Positions 36,621 through 45,412 of a stretch of 60,704 bases of DNA are shown here, one piece after another. Under the pieces are notes generated by a model. That model saw nothing but the letters and a program-made list of their open reading frames with translations, was not told where the DNA came from and did no database searches. Position 1 is the stretch's first letter, and every line of letters begins with the position of its first letter. A program made the position numbers and the translations under genes. Source of the stretch: Parvibaculum sp049651025 (GTDB lineage: Bacteria; Pseudomonadota; Alphaproteobacteria; Parvibaculales; Parvibaculaceae). The DNA lies in contig NZ_JBASBH010000028.1 of the NCBI RefSeq assembly GCF_049651025.1, positions 1 through 60,704 of the forward strand, in the 5' to 3' direction.

Positions 36621-37774
36621 GCCTGCTCGCTCGCTTTTACGATTTGCGCGATTGTATCGACGAAGCGCTCTTCAAAAGCCTCGACCGTATAGGTCTTGAG
36701 GTAGCTCCGCCGTGCGGCCTGTGCCAATGCCTGGCGCAATCGCGCGTCGCTCACAAGACGCCGCAACGCATCGACCAGCCCATCAATATCGCGCTCGTCG
36801 AACAAAAGACCGTCAACGCCGTCTCGCAGGAGATCGGGTATACCGCCCGCACGCGACGCGACCACGGCAAGGCCGTTTGCCATCGCTTCAATGATCGAGA
36901 GAGGCTGGCATTCATGTTCGTAGTAGCTGGGAAAGGCAAAGATATCGGCCTGCCCCATCAGCATATCCTTCTCGCGCCCATAAAGAGGCCCGGTAAAGGC
37001 AACCCTGTGGCCATCCGTTCGTGTCGCCTCGCGGATCGCGACGACAACATCCCGGTCCGCTTCCGCACCTACGAAAACAAGGCGATGCTCATGCCCCTCG
37101 TCGTGGAGGCACTTGCTCGCAGCAAGAAGATCGAGCGCGCCTTTCTCTCGCAACATGTTTGATAGAAACAGCACGGTTGGTGGTCGCGGGTTTTCATGAA
37201 AGGGCGCCATCGCGTCCGCCGCGGACCCCGGATCCGGAACACCGTTAGCGACGACATGAAGACGTTCCGGCCTGACTAGAGACGCGACGTCTCGGCATAG
37301 AAGCGGCGACAGATGGATGACCTCGGCAGCGCCGAAAAGCGATCGATAAAGCACGCGATAGAGTCGCGATCTATCATGGCGCGCGCTGACGCCGTTCATA
37401 TGCATATGGAGGATCGGCCTGATTCCGAACGCCCTGCAGATGAGAGCCGTCATATAGTCGCGCAGTAGCGCAAATCCGCTGATGGCAACCGTAATGTAAA
37501 CGGCGTCGACCCGACGCGACATTAAAAGGCGAAGCAGCCGAATATGGATCGCAAGCGAGTTCCATACTTTCGAAAGCCGCATGCCGCCGAGTTCTCCGAC
37601 ATTGCTGGCCATCTGAATCGGGATCACCTCGCAGTCGAACATTTCGCGCAAACGTGAGGAGTTGACCGCATATTGGCTCACCATTGCCGCGCCGGTCATC
37701 GGCGGTGGCAAATGGCAGATCATGATGAGGCGCGGTTTCGATCCGGCACCGCCTTGTGGAGAAGCGGCCGTCAT
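36617..37774 (-). CDS. Glycosyltransferase family 4 protein
   Basis: A 385-residue GT-B enzyme. The ATG at 37774 (MTAASPQGGAGSKPRLIMICH) is preferred to upstream codons because it forms an ATGA overlap with the wecG-like stop. The N-terminal domain has LIMICHLPPPMTGAAMVSQYAV. The C-terminal domain shows PTVLFLSNMLREKGALDLLAASK, a DIFAFPSYYEHECQPLSIIEAMANGLAVV stretch with E-x7-E, and then a GGIPDLLRDGVDGLLF segment. It likely adds one sugar of the repeat. It is second in the six-gene operon. Confidence 0.9.
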   Translation of the reverse strand: MTAASPQGGAGSKPRLIMICHLPPPMTGAAMVSQYAVNSSRLREMFDCEVIPIQMASNVGELGGMRLSKVWNSLAIHIRLLRLLMSRRVDAVYITVAISGFALLRDYMTALICRAFGIRPILHMHMNGVSARHDRSRLYRVLYRSLFGAAEVIHLSPLLCRDVASLVRPERLHVVANGVPDPGSAADAMAPFHENPRPPTVLFLSNMLREKGALDLLAASKCLHDEGHEHRLVFVGAEADRDVVVAIREATRTDGHRVAFTGPLYGREKDMLMGQADIFAFPSYYEHECQPLSIIEAMANGLAVVASRAGGIPDLLRDGVDGLLFDERDIDGLVDALRRLVSDARLRQALAQAARRSYLKTYTVEAFEERFVDTIAQIVKASEQA

Positions 37775-38616
37775 CCGCGCGTATTGCCTCGCCGTATCAG
37801 CCGCGCCCATTCGGCGGCGAGCAATACGAACAGGAACGGGATATTCGTTCGTCCATAGCGTGCCAGAAGGTGTGGCTGCTGTATCAAACGATAGGCCCAT
37901 TCGAGACCGGACCGGCGCGCGAAATCTGGCGCTCTTTTTATATCCCCGGCAAAATACTGAAACGCGGCGCCAACTCCGATAAATGTGCTGCTCACGTGCC
38001 GCCCTGCTTCACTCATCCACTTTTCTTGCTTGGGGCAACCGAGCCCTACGAAAACGATATCCGGCCCGAAGCGATTCAGCGCAGAAATGATTTCCACAGT
38101 CGGCGTCGCATGTGCCGGCACCTGCCCGGGGTCGATGGTCAGGAGATTGCGTCGATGAACCGGGTCCAATCTGGAGCAGATTTTCTCCAGCAATTGCTCC
38201 GTGCCGCCCACAAGAGCCACTTTCATTGTTTCCAGATGGTCAAGCAGGATCCGCTCAAAGAGGTCCGGACCGGTGATGCGCGGAACCTTGCGCCCCTTTA
38301 GAATACTCACGAGCCACGCTATAGGCTGGCCGTCGCATATCGCAAAACTCGTCGACCCGATCGCCTGTGCGAGACCCCGATCGCGCCGCGCATCCATGAA
38401 CATATGCACATTGCACACAGCAACGGTCGCGGCCACGCCGGACATCCGCCCTTGCAATATATGACTTATCAGCGCGTCCAGATTCCCATCGTAGAACCGC
38501 CACTGGAGCCCGCCACCGCCATCGACCGCCACGGTTGGAATATCGGTCAACCGTCTCGAAGCCTTATGGCTCGAGGTGATCTTGTGCTGCGGCTCAATCA
38601 TTCTCACGCGGAGCAT
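37771..38616 (-). CDS. WecG/TagA/CpsF-family glycosyltransferase (GT26)
   Basis: A 281-residue cytosolic or peripheral enzyme. GT26 motifs are NVHMFMDARRDRGLAQAIGSTSFAICDGQPIAWLV, then KVPRITGPDLFERIL, VALVGGTEQLLEKI and PDIVFVGLGCPKQEKWMSEAGRHV, and finally IGVGAAFQYFAGDIKRAPDFARRSGLEWAYRL. In exopolysaccharide pathways GT26 enzymes commonly add the second sugar (GumM and ExoO-like steps). The start at 38616 is the longest option; an ATG at 38601 is also usable. It is the first gene of the leftward operon that ends at 32375. Confidence 0.9.
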   Translation of the reverse strand: MLRVRMIEPQHKITSSHKASRRLTDIPTVAVDGGGGLQWRFYDGNLDALISHILQGRMSGVAATVAVCNVHMFMDARRDRGLAQAIGSTSFAICDGQPIAWLVSILKGRKVPRITGPDLFERILLDHLETMKVALVGGTEQLLEKICSRLDPVHRRNLLTIDPGQVPAHATPTVEIISALNRFGPDIVFVGLGCPKQEKWMSEAGRHVSSTFIGVGAAFQYFAGDIKRAPDFARRSGLEWAYRLIQQPHLLARYGRTNIPFLFVLLAAEWARLIRRGNTRG

Positions 38617-38779
38617 GCTTCCGATTTTGAACAGAGATCGAATGGGTGATCGTGCGGCAGACTACCCGATATGCGTTCGAAAATGTAAGAGCTGTTCAAT
38701 CCAATCCGTGTAAGGATATGAATAGTCCTGACCTGATGGAAATACAGGAAGGGCGCATGAGAAACGAAGCGGAAGAGAT
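38617..38779. promoter_or_regulatory. Divergent promoter region between the wecG-like gene and the ligase-like gene
   Basis: The 163-base spacer is AT-rich in its centre and must hold promoters for the leftward glycosyltransferase operon and the rightward membrane-protein gene. GGAAGAG just before 38780 is a usable ribosome site. I find no strong inverted repeat. Confidence 0.4.
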
Positions 38780-40225
38780 ATGCCGGACCTGGTAACCAGC
38801 GCCGATCCCGGCAAGCAAGACGCTCGATCGGCCACCTCGCTCGCCCCCTCTCGCCTGTCCGCTGAAAAATGGTTGCATGGCGCCTTGATCGCTCTCGTGG
38901 CTCTCGCACCCTTACCTCTGGCCAGCAACCGCCCGCTGCCTGCGGCATTGCTCTCCGCCTTCGCCGGCTTGCTGCTCATTGGCTGGAGCGTGGCAATACC
39001 AGGAACAGGCCGCCTGCCGATCAAGCCGCGTAAAATCCTGTGGCCGCTGATTCTCTACGGCGGCGTATGCCTCTGGATTTTCATTCAGGCAATGCCATGG
39101 GCACCCACCGGATTAGCTGACCCCATATGGCAGACAGGCTCGGAGGCGCTCCATGACAACATCGGCAGCTACATCTCGGTCAATCCCGGCGCGACCCTAA
39201 GCGGCCTGATGAACCTGCTTGCCTATGCGGCGATCTTCTGGCTCAGCCTTCAACTCACGCGCGATCCAGCCGCGGCGATGCTCGCCCTGCGCGCCGTCAT
39301 CGCCATCGGCGCGACCTATGCGCTTTACGGGATTGTCGTTTATGTCAGCGGCAATGAGTGGATCACCATCTACCGAAAATGGGCCTACAGGGATGCGCTT
39401 ACCTCGACATTTGTGAACCGCAATTCCTTTGCCACTTTTTCGGGCCTCTGCCTCATCTGTGCCTTCGGCCTGTTCATTTCGCAAATGCGCCACATTCTGT
39501 CGGCTGCGAGGCCTGCACGCGTAAAGGCCGCGATGCTGATCGAGCATATGTTCATGCATTCGCGCTGGATGACGCTTGCGCTCATTTCGCTCGCAATCGC
39601 GCTTCTGCTGAGCGCCTCCCGCGCCGGTGTCGCCGCGACAGGTGCGGGATTGCTGTTTGTTGCGGCAAGTCAGATCAGCTGGCGCGGGCCTCGCACCGGA
39701 CAGGCCCTTGCCATGCTTGGGGTCACCATCGCCATCGTGTCCGTCGCGTTTCTTGTGGCCGGAGGTGCACTATCCCTTCGCTATGCTGCCAATGACGCAC
39801 TGCCAATGGAGAATGCACGTTTCGAGATTTTCGAAATCGTTCTCGGCGCCATCACCACGACGCCATGGACGGGAACCGGCTTTGGTACATTTTCGGACGT
39901 GTTTCCGGCCTATCGCAGCCCCGATCTGAGTTCACATTTTCTGTGGGACAAGGCTCACAACTCCTATCTCGAAAACGCCCTCGAGCTCGGCCTTCCGGCA
40001 ATGCTCGCGCTCAACTTGTCCATATTTCTGCTCGCCATCCGCACCGCGCGCGGCATGGTGGAGCGTCGGCGTGACAGATTGTTCGCAACGCTCGGCGTTG
40101 CCGCGACCATTCTGGTCGGCCTCCATTCCATGGTCGATTTCAGCCTTCAGATACCGGCCGTTTCAGTTCTTTACGCCTATCTCATGGGCCTCGCCGTCAG
40201 CCAGTCGTGGCGCACTACGGCGTAA
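38780..40225 (+). CDS. O-antigen ligase/polymerase family membrane protein
   Basis: A 481-residue polytopic protein with about 11-12 helices, starting WLHGALIALVALAPLPLASNRPLPAALLSAFAGLLL. The Wzy_C/WaaL signature is in the late periplasmic loop: TTPWTGTGFGTFSDVFPAYRSPDLSSHFLWDKAHNSYLENALELGLPAML. The FWDKAHNSYLE-type histidine is conserved in the family. Together with the protein at 34062 the locus has two such enzymes, so one may polymerise and the other ligate, or they may make different linkages. It is transcribed alone, convergent with the gene at 40241. Confidence 0.85.
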   Translation: MPDLVTSADPGKQDARSATSLAPSRLSAEKWLHGALIALVALAPLPLASNRPLPAALLSAFAGLLLIGWSVAIPGTGRLPIKPRKILWPLILYGGVCLWIFIQAMPWAPTGLADPIWQTGSEALHDNIGSYISVNPGATLSGLMNLLAYAAIFWLSLQLTRDPAAAMLALRAVIAIGATYALYGIVVYVSGNEWITIYRKWAYRDALTSTFVNRNSFATFSGLCLICAFGLFISQMRHILSAARPARVKAAMLIEHMFMHSRWMTLALISLAIALLLSASRAGVAATGAGLLFVAASQISWRGPRTGQALAMLGVTIAIVSVAFLVAGGALSLRYAANDALPMENARFEIFEIVLGAITTTPWTGTGFGTFSDVFPAYRSPDLSSHFLWDKAHNSYLENALELGLPAMLALNLSIFLLAIRTARGMVERRRDRLFATLGVAATILVGLHSMVDFSLQIPAVSVLYAYLMGLAVSQSWRTTA

Positions 40226-40240
40226 GACGTCCGCCGGATA

Positions 40241-40927
40241 TCAGCCTCGCACGGCTCGCAATAGCTGCCTGTCGAAATGTTTCAGCTCTTCCAAGTTTTC
40301 GAAAGCAAGCTCACGAACCAGCGCGCGCTCGGCAAAATCGAGCTGCAGATAAAGAGTAATCAATGTGGTCCGAGGCGAGCCCTGCGTGAGCCACATGCGA
40401 CGCAGGTCACGCCGCGCCAGATCGCGCAGGTCTTTCGGCATGTCCGCCCAGGCAGACACGATCACGGTCGCACGTTGCACCATGCTCGAAGTTTCATAGG
40501 GGCTGAGCAACGCTGACAACCGCAAGTGGTCGGCATAAAGGCCTGTGCTCTGCCCGCGAGATTGTTCAAATCCCGCCAGCAGGCTCCATGCAAAGCCGCG
40601 CGCAGGGCCGGACATCACGGTCGCGTAAAACGCATCGCCCGCCTCTTCGATCTCATCGGTATTGGCGGCATTGTTGATCAAACTCCGCGACAGCAATGCA
40701 AAATCCTGATGCAGCTGCGCATCGGCGGGCTGCCATCGCAGCGCTCGTCTGTAGCTCTCCCTCACCGAGGCCAGCGCATCCGCCTTGTCGAGGGCGAGGT
40801 TAAACGTGACGGGCACAATCGAGCCATGCGCGATAATGCGAGGCACCGCCAGGACGAGCAGCGCCAAGCCGAAGGCGGTCGCGGCCAGAGCGACCGCTTG
40901 CCCGCCCACTCGCTTGTCAGTTTGCAT
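40241..40927 (-). CDS. Membrane-anchored protein of unknown function coupled to wzc
   Basis: A 228-residue protein with one N-terminal membrane helix (VALAATAFGLALLVLAVPRIIA). A helical, arginine-rich periplasmic part follows, with possible TPR-like repeats (ASVRESYRRALRWQPADAQLHQDFALLS). The ATG at 40927 (MQTDKRVGG) lies inside the last codons of the wzc-like gene, an 11-base overlap, so the protein is probably made by translational coupling. I do not recognise the family. The position argues for a helper of polymer assembly or chain-length control. Confidence 0.65.
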   Translation of the reverse strand: MQTDKRVGGQAVALAATAFGLALLVLAVPRIIAHGSIVPVTFNLALDKADALASVRESYRRALRWQPADAQLHQDFALLSRSLINNAANTDEIEEAGDAFYATVMSGPARGFAWSLLAGFEQSRGQSTGLYADHLRLSALLSPYETSSMVQRATVIVSAWADMPKDLRDLARRDLRRMWLTQGSPRTTLITLYLQLDFAERALVRELAFENLEELKHFDRQLLRAVRG

Positions 40928-43169
40928 AATATTTGCCGTAGCGGCGATAGTAGTACCCGTTATCGCCATAGCCATATTTGGCCTGTTTCGCCGTATCAAC
41001 GACGGTCAGCACGGCGCCGGCCATATCGGCGCCAAAGCCTTTGAGTTCCTTCACCGCCGATTGCGCCGCATCCGCCGGGGTCTGCGACCAGCGCGTCACA
41101 AAGACAACCTTGTCGGCAAGCTTGGAGAGCACGCGCGAATCCGCGACAGGCAAAACCGGCGCCGTGTCGAGAAGGACGAGACTGTATTTCTGCCGCGCCT
41201 CTGCGAGGAACAGGCGCATCTGCGCCGACCCCAATATATCGGGCGGATTGGCTGCGCCTGAAGCAACTCCGATCCATGACAGCCCCGAGTCACGATCGAA
41301 ATTCAGCGCCCGTTCAAGGCTTTCATGGTTTGCGAGCAACTCGACCACGCCAGCCTTCGGCACCGATGCGCCCAGTAATTTATGCACTGACGGATGCCGC
41401 AGATCGCAATCGACCAGCAGAGTGGGGATACCCGCATGCGCCGCGGCGCGAGCAAAACTCACCGCCGTCGTCGTCTTGCCTTCATCGGGGAGCGCCGAGG
41501 TGAAAAGAATGACCTTCGGCGGATTGTCGACGTTCGAGAGCGACAAGGCGCTGCGCAGGCTGCGCAACGATTCTGAGAATGCCGACAGAGGCTTCATCAG
41601 CACATAATGCTGTGGCTCAATGCGATTGCCGCTCGTGTCGGTTTCATACGGTGTTTCCGGAATAGAGCCAAGACATGCCATGCCAAGCGCTTGCTCGATC
41701 TCGGAACCCGTCTTCAGGCCATTGTCGAGCCGCTCCAGCAGCAACGCCAGCCCGCAGCCAAGCAGCAGGGACACAAAAAACGCCGCAGCGAGCGCCAGCG
41801 TCTTGTTCGGGTAGGTGGCCCCGAGAGGAGGCGTCGCAGATGAGATCAGGCGCGCGTCCGAGGTCTGAAAATCGGTCTGCTGCGAAGTCTCCTTGAAACG
41901 GCCGAGGAAGGATTCGTAAACGGCCCTGTTCGCAGCCGCTTCGCGCAAAAGTTCGCGCAACCGGATCAATGCCTGATTGTTCTGCCCCGCCTTGTCCTGC
42001 AATTCACGCAAGCTTGCCTGCAAGGACGTGACGCGCGACTGCGAAATGACTGCCTCGTTCTGGATACTCGCCACAATGCGCCGCACTTCGGCGCTGATCT
42101 GGCGCTCAACGTCGCGCCGCTGTGCTTCAATATTGACGATCGAGGGGTGCCGCGGCCCATACTTCGATGAAAGATCAGCCTGTTGCCGCGCCATCTCCGC
42201 TTCACGCTGGCGCAGATCGGCGATTGTCCGCGACTGAAGCACGTCGACAACCGATTCAATGCTTCCGCCCGCATTCAGAATTTGCCGTGCACGCTCATAT
42301 TTGGCCTGCTTCTCGGCAAAATCGGTGCGCGCCAGAATGAGTTGCGCATTGAGCTCGGAGAGTTGCTGATCGTTGATCGTCGCGCCGTCGGTCCCCTCCA
42401 GACCCTGCTCGGAACGATAGATCTCCACTGCACGCTCGGACTCCTGAACCTGCTGGCGAAGATCGCTGAGCCGCATCGACAGCCATTCATTGGCCTGCTT
42501 CGTCGCGTCGAACTTCGCCTCAAGCTGGTCGAGGACATAGGTTTCCGCGATCGCATTGGCGATCTTCGCGGCTTTTTGCGGGCTTTCGGATTTTACGTTG
42601 ACCTCGATCACGAAGGTCAGGCGACGGCGGAGGATGGATTCCCGATCGACCAGCTTGTTGATGACGGCATTGATCTCACGTTCGCGCTGCTCTTCTTCGC
42701 TCGCCTGAACGCCACCGCCAGTCAGCGCCTTCAGCCAGATGCGGGGGTTAAACCTGTCAAAAATCGTCGGCGGCGTGAGCGCATTGTTGAACTCCGGATC
42801 GGACATCAGCCCGAGCTTTTCGATGACCCGGCGCGCGACGGAGCGCGATTTCAATATCTCGACTTCGCTGTCGATTGCGACGGAATCCGTCGAGAGGCCG
42901 GACATAACGGCCTCCATATCGACAACCTGTGTCCGCTGCGAGCTGATCAGAACAAGCGCCTGCCCCGTATACAAGGGCGTCACCTGAAACACCGCGACCA
43001 GCACCAGTGAGGTCAGCCCGAACACAACCCCGAGAATGACGCCCATGCGACGATGCAGAGCCCGTAGCAGGCCACGAATGTCAAACTCCAGGATGCTCGC
43101 CCCATCCGCTGTATGCAGACTGCCATATGCTCCCTCACCGAACCGGGCATTCCTGAGCTGTGCATTCAT
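40917..43169 (-). CDS. Polysaccharide co-polymerase with tyrosine autokinase domain (Wzc/GumC-like)
   Basis: A 750-residue inner-membrane protein. The N-terminal Wzz domain begins near residue 30, with the first helix MGVILGVVFGLTSLVLVAVFQV. A long coiled-coil periplasmic region (about 190-430) and a PxxP-like SSATPPLGATYPNKT segment precede the second helix, near residue 465. The cytoplasmic BY-kinase has Walker A SALPDEGKTTTAVS, Walker A' LLVDCDLRHPS and Walker B LVLLDTAPVLPVADS. The C terminus is a tyrosine cluster with eight tyrosines in the last 20 residues. It controls chain length and export with the Wza-type lipoprotein. A terminator separates it from the preceding gene. Confidence 0.92.
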   Translation of the reverse strand: MNAQLRNARFGEGAYGSLHTADGASILEFDIRGLLRALHRRMGVILGVVFGLTSLVLVAVFQVTPLYTGQALVLISSQRTQVVDMEAVMSGLSTDSVAIDSEVEILKSRSVARRVIEKLGLMSDPEFNNALTPPTIFDRFNPRIWLKALTGGGVQASEEEQREREINAVINKLVDRESILRRRLTFVIEVNVKSESPQKAAKIANAIAETYVLDQLEAKFDATKQANEWLSMRLSDLRQQVQESERAVEIYRSEQGLEGTDGATINDQQLSELNAQLILARTDFAEKQAKYERARQILNAGGSIESVVDVLQSRTIADLRQREAEMARQQADLSSKYGPRHPSIVNIEAQRRDVERQISAEVRRIVASIQNEAVISQSRVTSLQASLRELQDKAGQNNQALIRLRELLREAAANRAVYESFLGRFKETSQQTDFQTSDARLISSATPPLGATYPNKTLALAAAFFVSLLLGCGLALLLERLDNGLKTGSEIEQALGMACLGSIPETPYETDTSGNRIEPQHYVLMKPLSAFSESLRSLRSALSLSNVDNPPKVILFTSALPDEGKTTTAVSFARAAAHAGIPTLLVDCDLRHPSVHKLLGASVPKAGVVELLANHESLERALNFDRDSGLSWIGVASGAANPPDILGSAQMRLFLAEARQKYSLVLLDTAPVLPVADSRVLSKLADKVVFVTRWSQTPADAAQSAVKELKGFGADMAGAVLTVVDTAKQAKYGYGDNGYYYRRYGKYYAN

Positions 43170-43242
43170 TCAATTCCCCCAACCGCGACCTCCCCCACGG
43201 CCCGATACGGCGATGACGCTCGCCAAATCGGTACCGCAAATG

Positions 43243-43276
43243 AAAAAGGCAGGACACGCCCGAATGCGCTCCTGCC
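43243..43276 (-). terminator. Rho-independent terminator after the beta-barrel gene
   Basis: On the minus strand a 7-base stem GGCAGGA/TCCTGCC (43276-43270 with 43254-43248) is extended by a GCGC/GCGT inner pairing, and TTTTTC follows directly. It lies 34 bases after the stop of the beta-barrel gene and 74 bases before the wzc-like start. It would limit read-through from that gene into wzc. Confidence 0.8.
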
Positions 43277-43310
43277 CAATTCATCGGTCGTCAGGGTTAT
43301 CCCTGCCAAA

Positions 43311-44570
43311 TCAGAGTTTGCCCGTCAACGTGAGACCGATCTGATTCCGCTTGTAATCCGCACCCGCCGCATCAGATTTCCGGTCGGTGTAGTTGTAGCC
43401 AAGACCTAGAGTGAAATTGCGATTGACGAGATAGTCAAAGCCAAGGCCCGCACTCAGCGTATTGTCGGTGCGCTCGATGCCCTCATATTTGGAGTTGGTG
43501 TAGGAGACTTCTCCATTGAGGAGCAGGTTCCTCAGCAATTCGTGATCGATCCGTATCCCGCCGGTCTGCGACAGATAACCTGAGGCGCCGACGGATGTGG
43601 TTTCCTCGACCGTCGAGGCCGCGTTGAAAGTCACCGTCGTGAGCGGCGTCAGATACCACTCCACATTGGCGCCATAGCTCAAGCCGCTGACATCCGAAAA
43701 ACTGGCATCGTCATAGCGCTGCTTTTGATAACCGACGAAAATTCCGCCCTGCGCAAGGCTGGACAGGCGGAAATCGGAACCGACGACAAGCGCGTAGCCG
43801 TCGGAGTCGCGGTTGACGGCTACGACCGGCGTCGACAGCTTGTAGTCGCGCTGATTGAGCGTGCCGCGAACATAGACATTGGTATCCGGCGACACATCGT
43901 AACCGAGCCGCAGCGACTCTTCATACTCCCTGCGATCGCGATCATTCTGGTCAATGATGCCGCCGCCTGTCGAAGCGACGTTCTTATAGTCGTAATCGCT
44001 GTAGCCGCCGCTGAGCTGAGCCGAAAGCCTGTTGAACCGCTGGATGAAGCTCGCATTGGCACTGAACAATTCGTATTCGATCGGCTCAACCGCCGCCAAG
44101 GGGGCATTCGGATCGCCGCGATCTTCATGCAGCTGTGCATAGGCCAGCTTGCCGGTGAACTGCGTGTCCCGTGTCACATCCAGATGACCATCCGCCCCTA
44201 CATTCCAGTCGAGGCGATTTTCTCCGGTATTGTCCGCATAGACATACTTGGAGACACCCGCGTTGAAATTGAGCGCATGACGGCTCCAGTTCGAATTCAC
44301 GGCAATCGCAGCGCCGAGCGTCGTGATGAAATCATCCGCCGTATTCGTGTCGGTCGCATAAATATTGTCATCATAGGTTTCGGTCAGCGCCGCCGACGGG
44401 AATACTGTGAACGCCCCGGCGCGAATGCCCATCGCATCATAGCTGGGTCGCGCGCGATCCCTGATGCTGCCACGCAGGTCAACCATCTCCGCATCAGCTG
44501 CAAAGGCGCTGCCAATGCCGGTTCCGAAAATGACGGAAACGATCAGAGCTTTCGAGAATGTGGATGGCAT
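43311..44570 (-). CDS. Outer-membrane beta-barrel protein of the exopolysaccharide locus
   Basis: A 419-residue protein; the ATG at 44570 follows GGAG at seven bases and yields the signal peptide STFSKALIVSVIFGTGIGSAFAADA. The mature part consists of alternating amphipathic strands such as TYDDNIYATDTNTADDFITTLGAAIAV and RHALNFNAGVSKYVYADNTGENRLDW. It ends with FTLGLGYNYTDRKSDAAGADYKRNQIGLTLTGKL. The pattern matches the outer-membrane beta-barrel proteins often found in proteobacterial exopolysaccharide clusters (beta-barrel_2 type). It may help secretion of the polymer or anchor it to the surface. It is not the main Wza channel, which is encoded at 45413. Confidence 0.8.
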   Translation of the reverse strand: MPSTFSKALIVSVIFGTGIGSAFAADAEMVDLRGSIRDRARPSYDAMGIRAGAFTVFPSAALTETYDDNIYATDTNTADDFITTLGAAIAVNSNWSRHALNFNAGVSKYVYADNTGENRLDWNVGADGHLDVTRDTQFTGKLAYAQLHEDRGDPNAPLAAVEPIEYELFSANASFIQRFNRLSAQLSGGYSDYDYKNVASTGGGIIDQNDRDRREYEESLRLGYDVSPDTNVYVRGTLNQRDYKLSTPVVAVNRDSDGYALVVGSDFRLSSLAQGGIFVGYQKQRYDDASFSDVSGLSYGANVEWYLTPLTTVTFNAASTVEETTSVGASGYLSQTGGIRIDHELLRNLLLNGEVSYTNSKYEGIERTDNTLSAGLGFDYLVNRNFTLGLGYNYTDRKSDAAGADYKRNQIGLTLTGKL

Positions 44571-44680
44571 GAATAATCTCCGCAAAAACAAGTCTTAGCG
44601 ACGCATTCGGCACCACCACAAGACAACATAGGCAAATCAACAAAACGAACGAGGGAGCCGGATCACGACGACGCCAATCA

Positions 44681-45232
44681 TCAGCTCGGACTGGCGGAGT
44701 TCTCGGGCGTCGTACCTTTGCCCTGCATATGTCGCTGCTGCTGCAGATGCTGCTGCAATGAGGCCGTCTTGCTCTCCGTACCGGATATGACAGCGGAGGC
44801 TAGCGCCGCGTCGCCCGATTGCACCACTTTGGCCTGCAACGTCGCCGCAAGAGCGGGATCGGTGAGCCCGATGCCGGCAATTGCCGCACCGAGACCCCTG
44901 CCCATCGCGTCCTTCAACGACGGATTGCTAACCAGAAGGCGTTTTACCGTCTCATTGCCTGGTTGCGTGAGAACAACGATCACGGCATGTGCTGCGATCT
45001 TGGGATCGTCATCACCGGCAATGAAGGCTTCAACCGCCGCCACGAGCCCGTCGAAATCCTCGGCATAACTGATGACGAGCTGCTCGGCCGCTGCAACGCG
45101 CGCATCGAGCTTTGCCTGATCGTCAGTGGAAAGACTCGCCAAGCCGCTCTCGACCGCCAAAACGGGAGTAAGCGCCGCCGCGCCAGCGACGCCGGCCACA
45201 CATGCGGCTGCTAGAAGATATTTCCTGAGCAT
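44681..45232 (-). CDS. Secreted protein of unknown function within the polysaccharide locus
   Basis: A 183-residue protein with a signal peptide (KYLLAAACVAGVAGAAALTPVLA). The mature part is all helical and alanine-rich: KLDARVAAAEQLVISYAEDFDGLVAAVEAFIAGDDDPKIAAHAVIVVL. It ends with a glutamine-rich, likely flexible tail (SLQQHLQQQRHMQGKG). I do not recognise a domain. It lies between the Wza-type lipoprotein gene and the beta-barrel gene on the same strand with gaps of 180 and 110 bases. A periplasmic helper of export is a reasonable but unproven guess. Confidence 0.65.
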   Translation of the reverse strand: MLRKYLLAAACVAGVAGAAALTPVLAVESGLASLSTDDQAKLDARVAAAEQLVISYAEDFDGLVAAVEAFIAGDDDPKIAAHAVIVVLTQPGNETVKRLLVSNPSLKDAMGRGLGAAIAGIGLTDPALAATLQAKVVQSGDAALASAVISGTESKTASLQQHLQQQRHMQGKGTTPENSASPS

Positions 45233-45412
45233 TGAAGGCCCCCTGCTTCGGCACGTGAAACTGACGCTAAAACATCAATATTAATTATATCCGTGCAAGT
45301 CCACACCTCGTTCACCGCATCGCAACACGCATTGAGCGAGTGTGAACTCCGCCCTTAACCATTTGGAAATGAATCCGGAGAGGCAGGCCCGCATTCCGCT
45401 GACCCGCACCTC

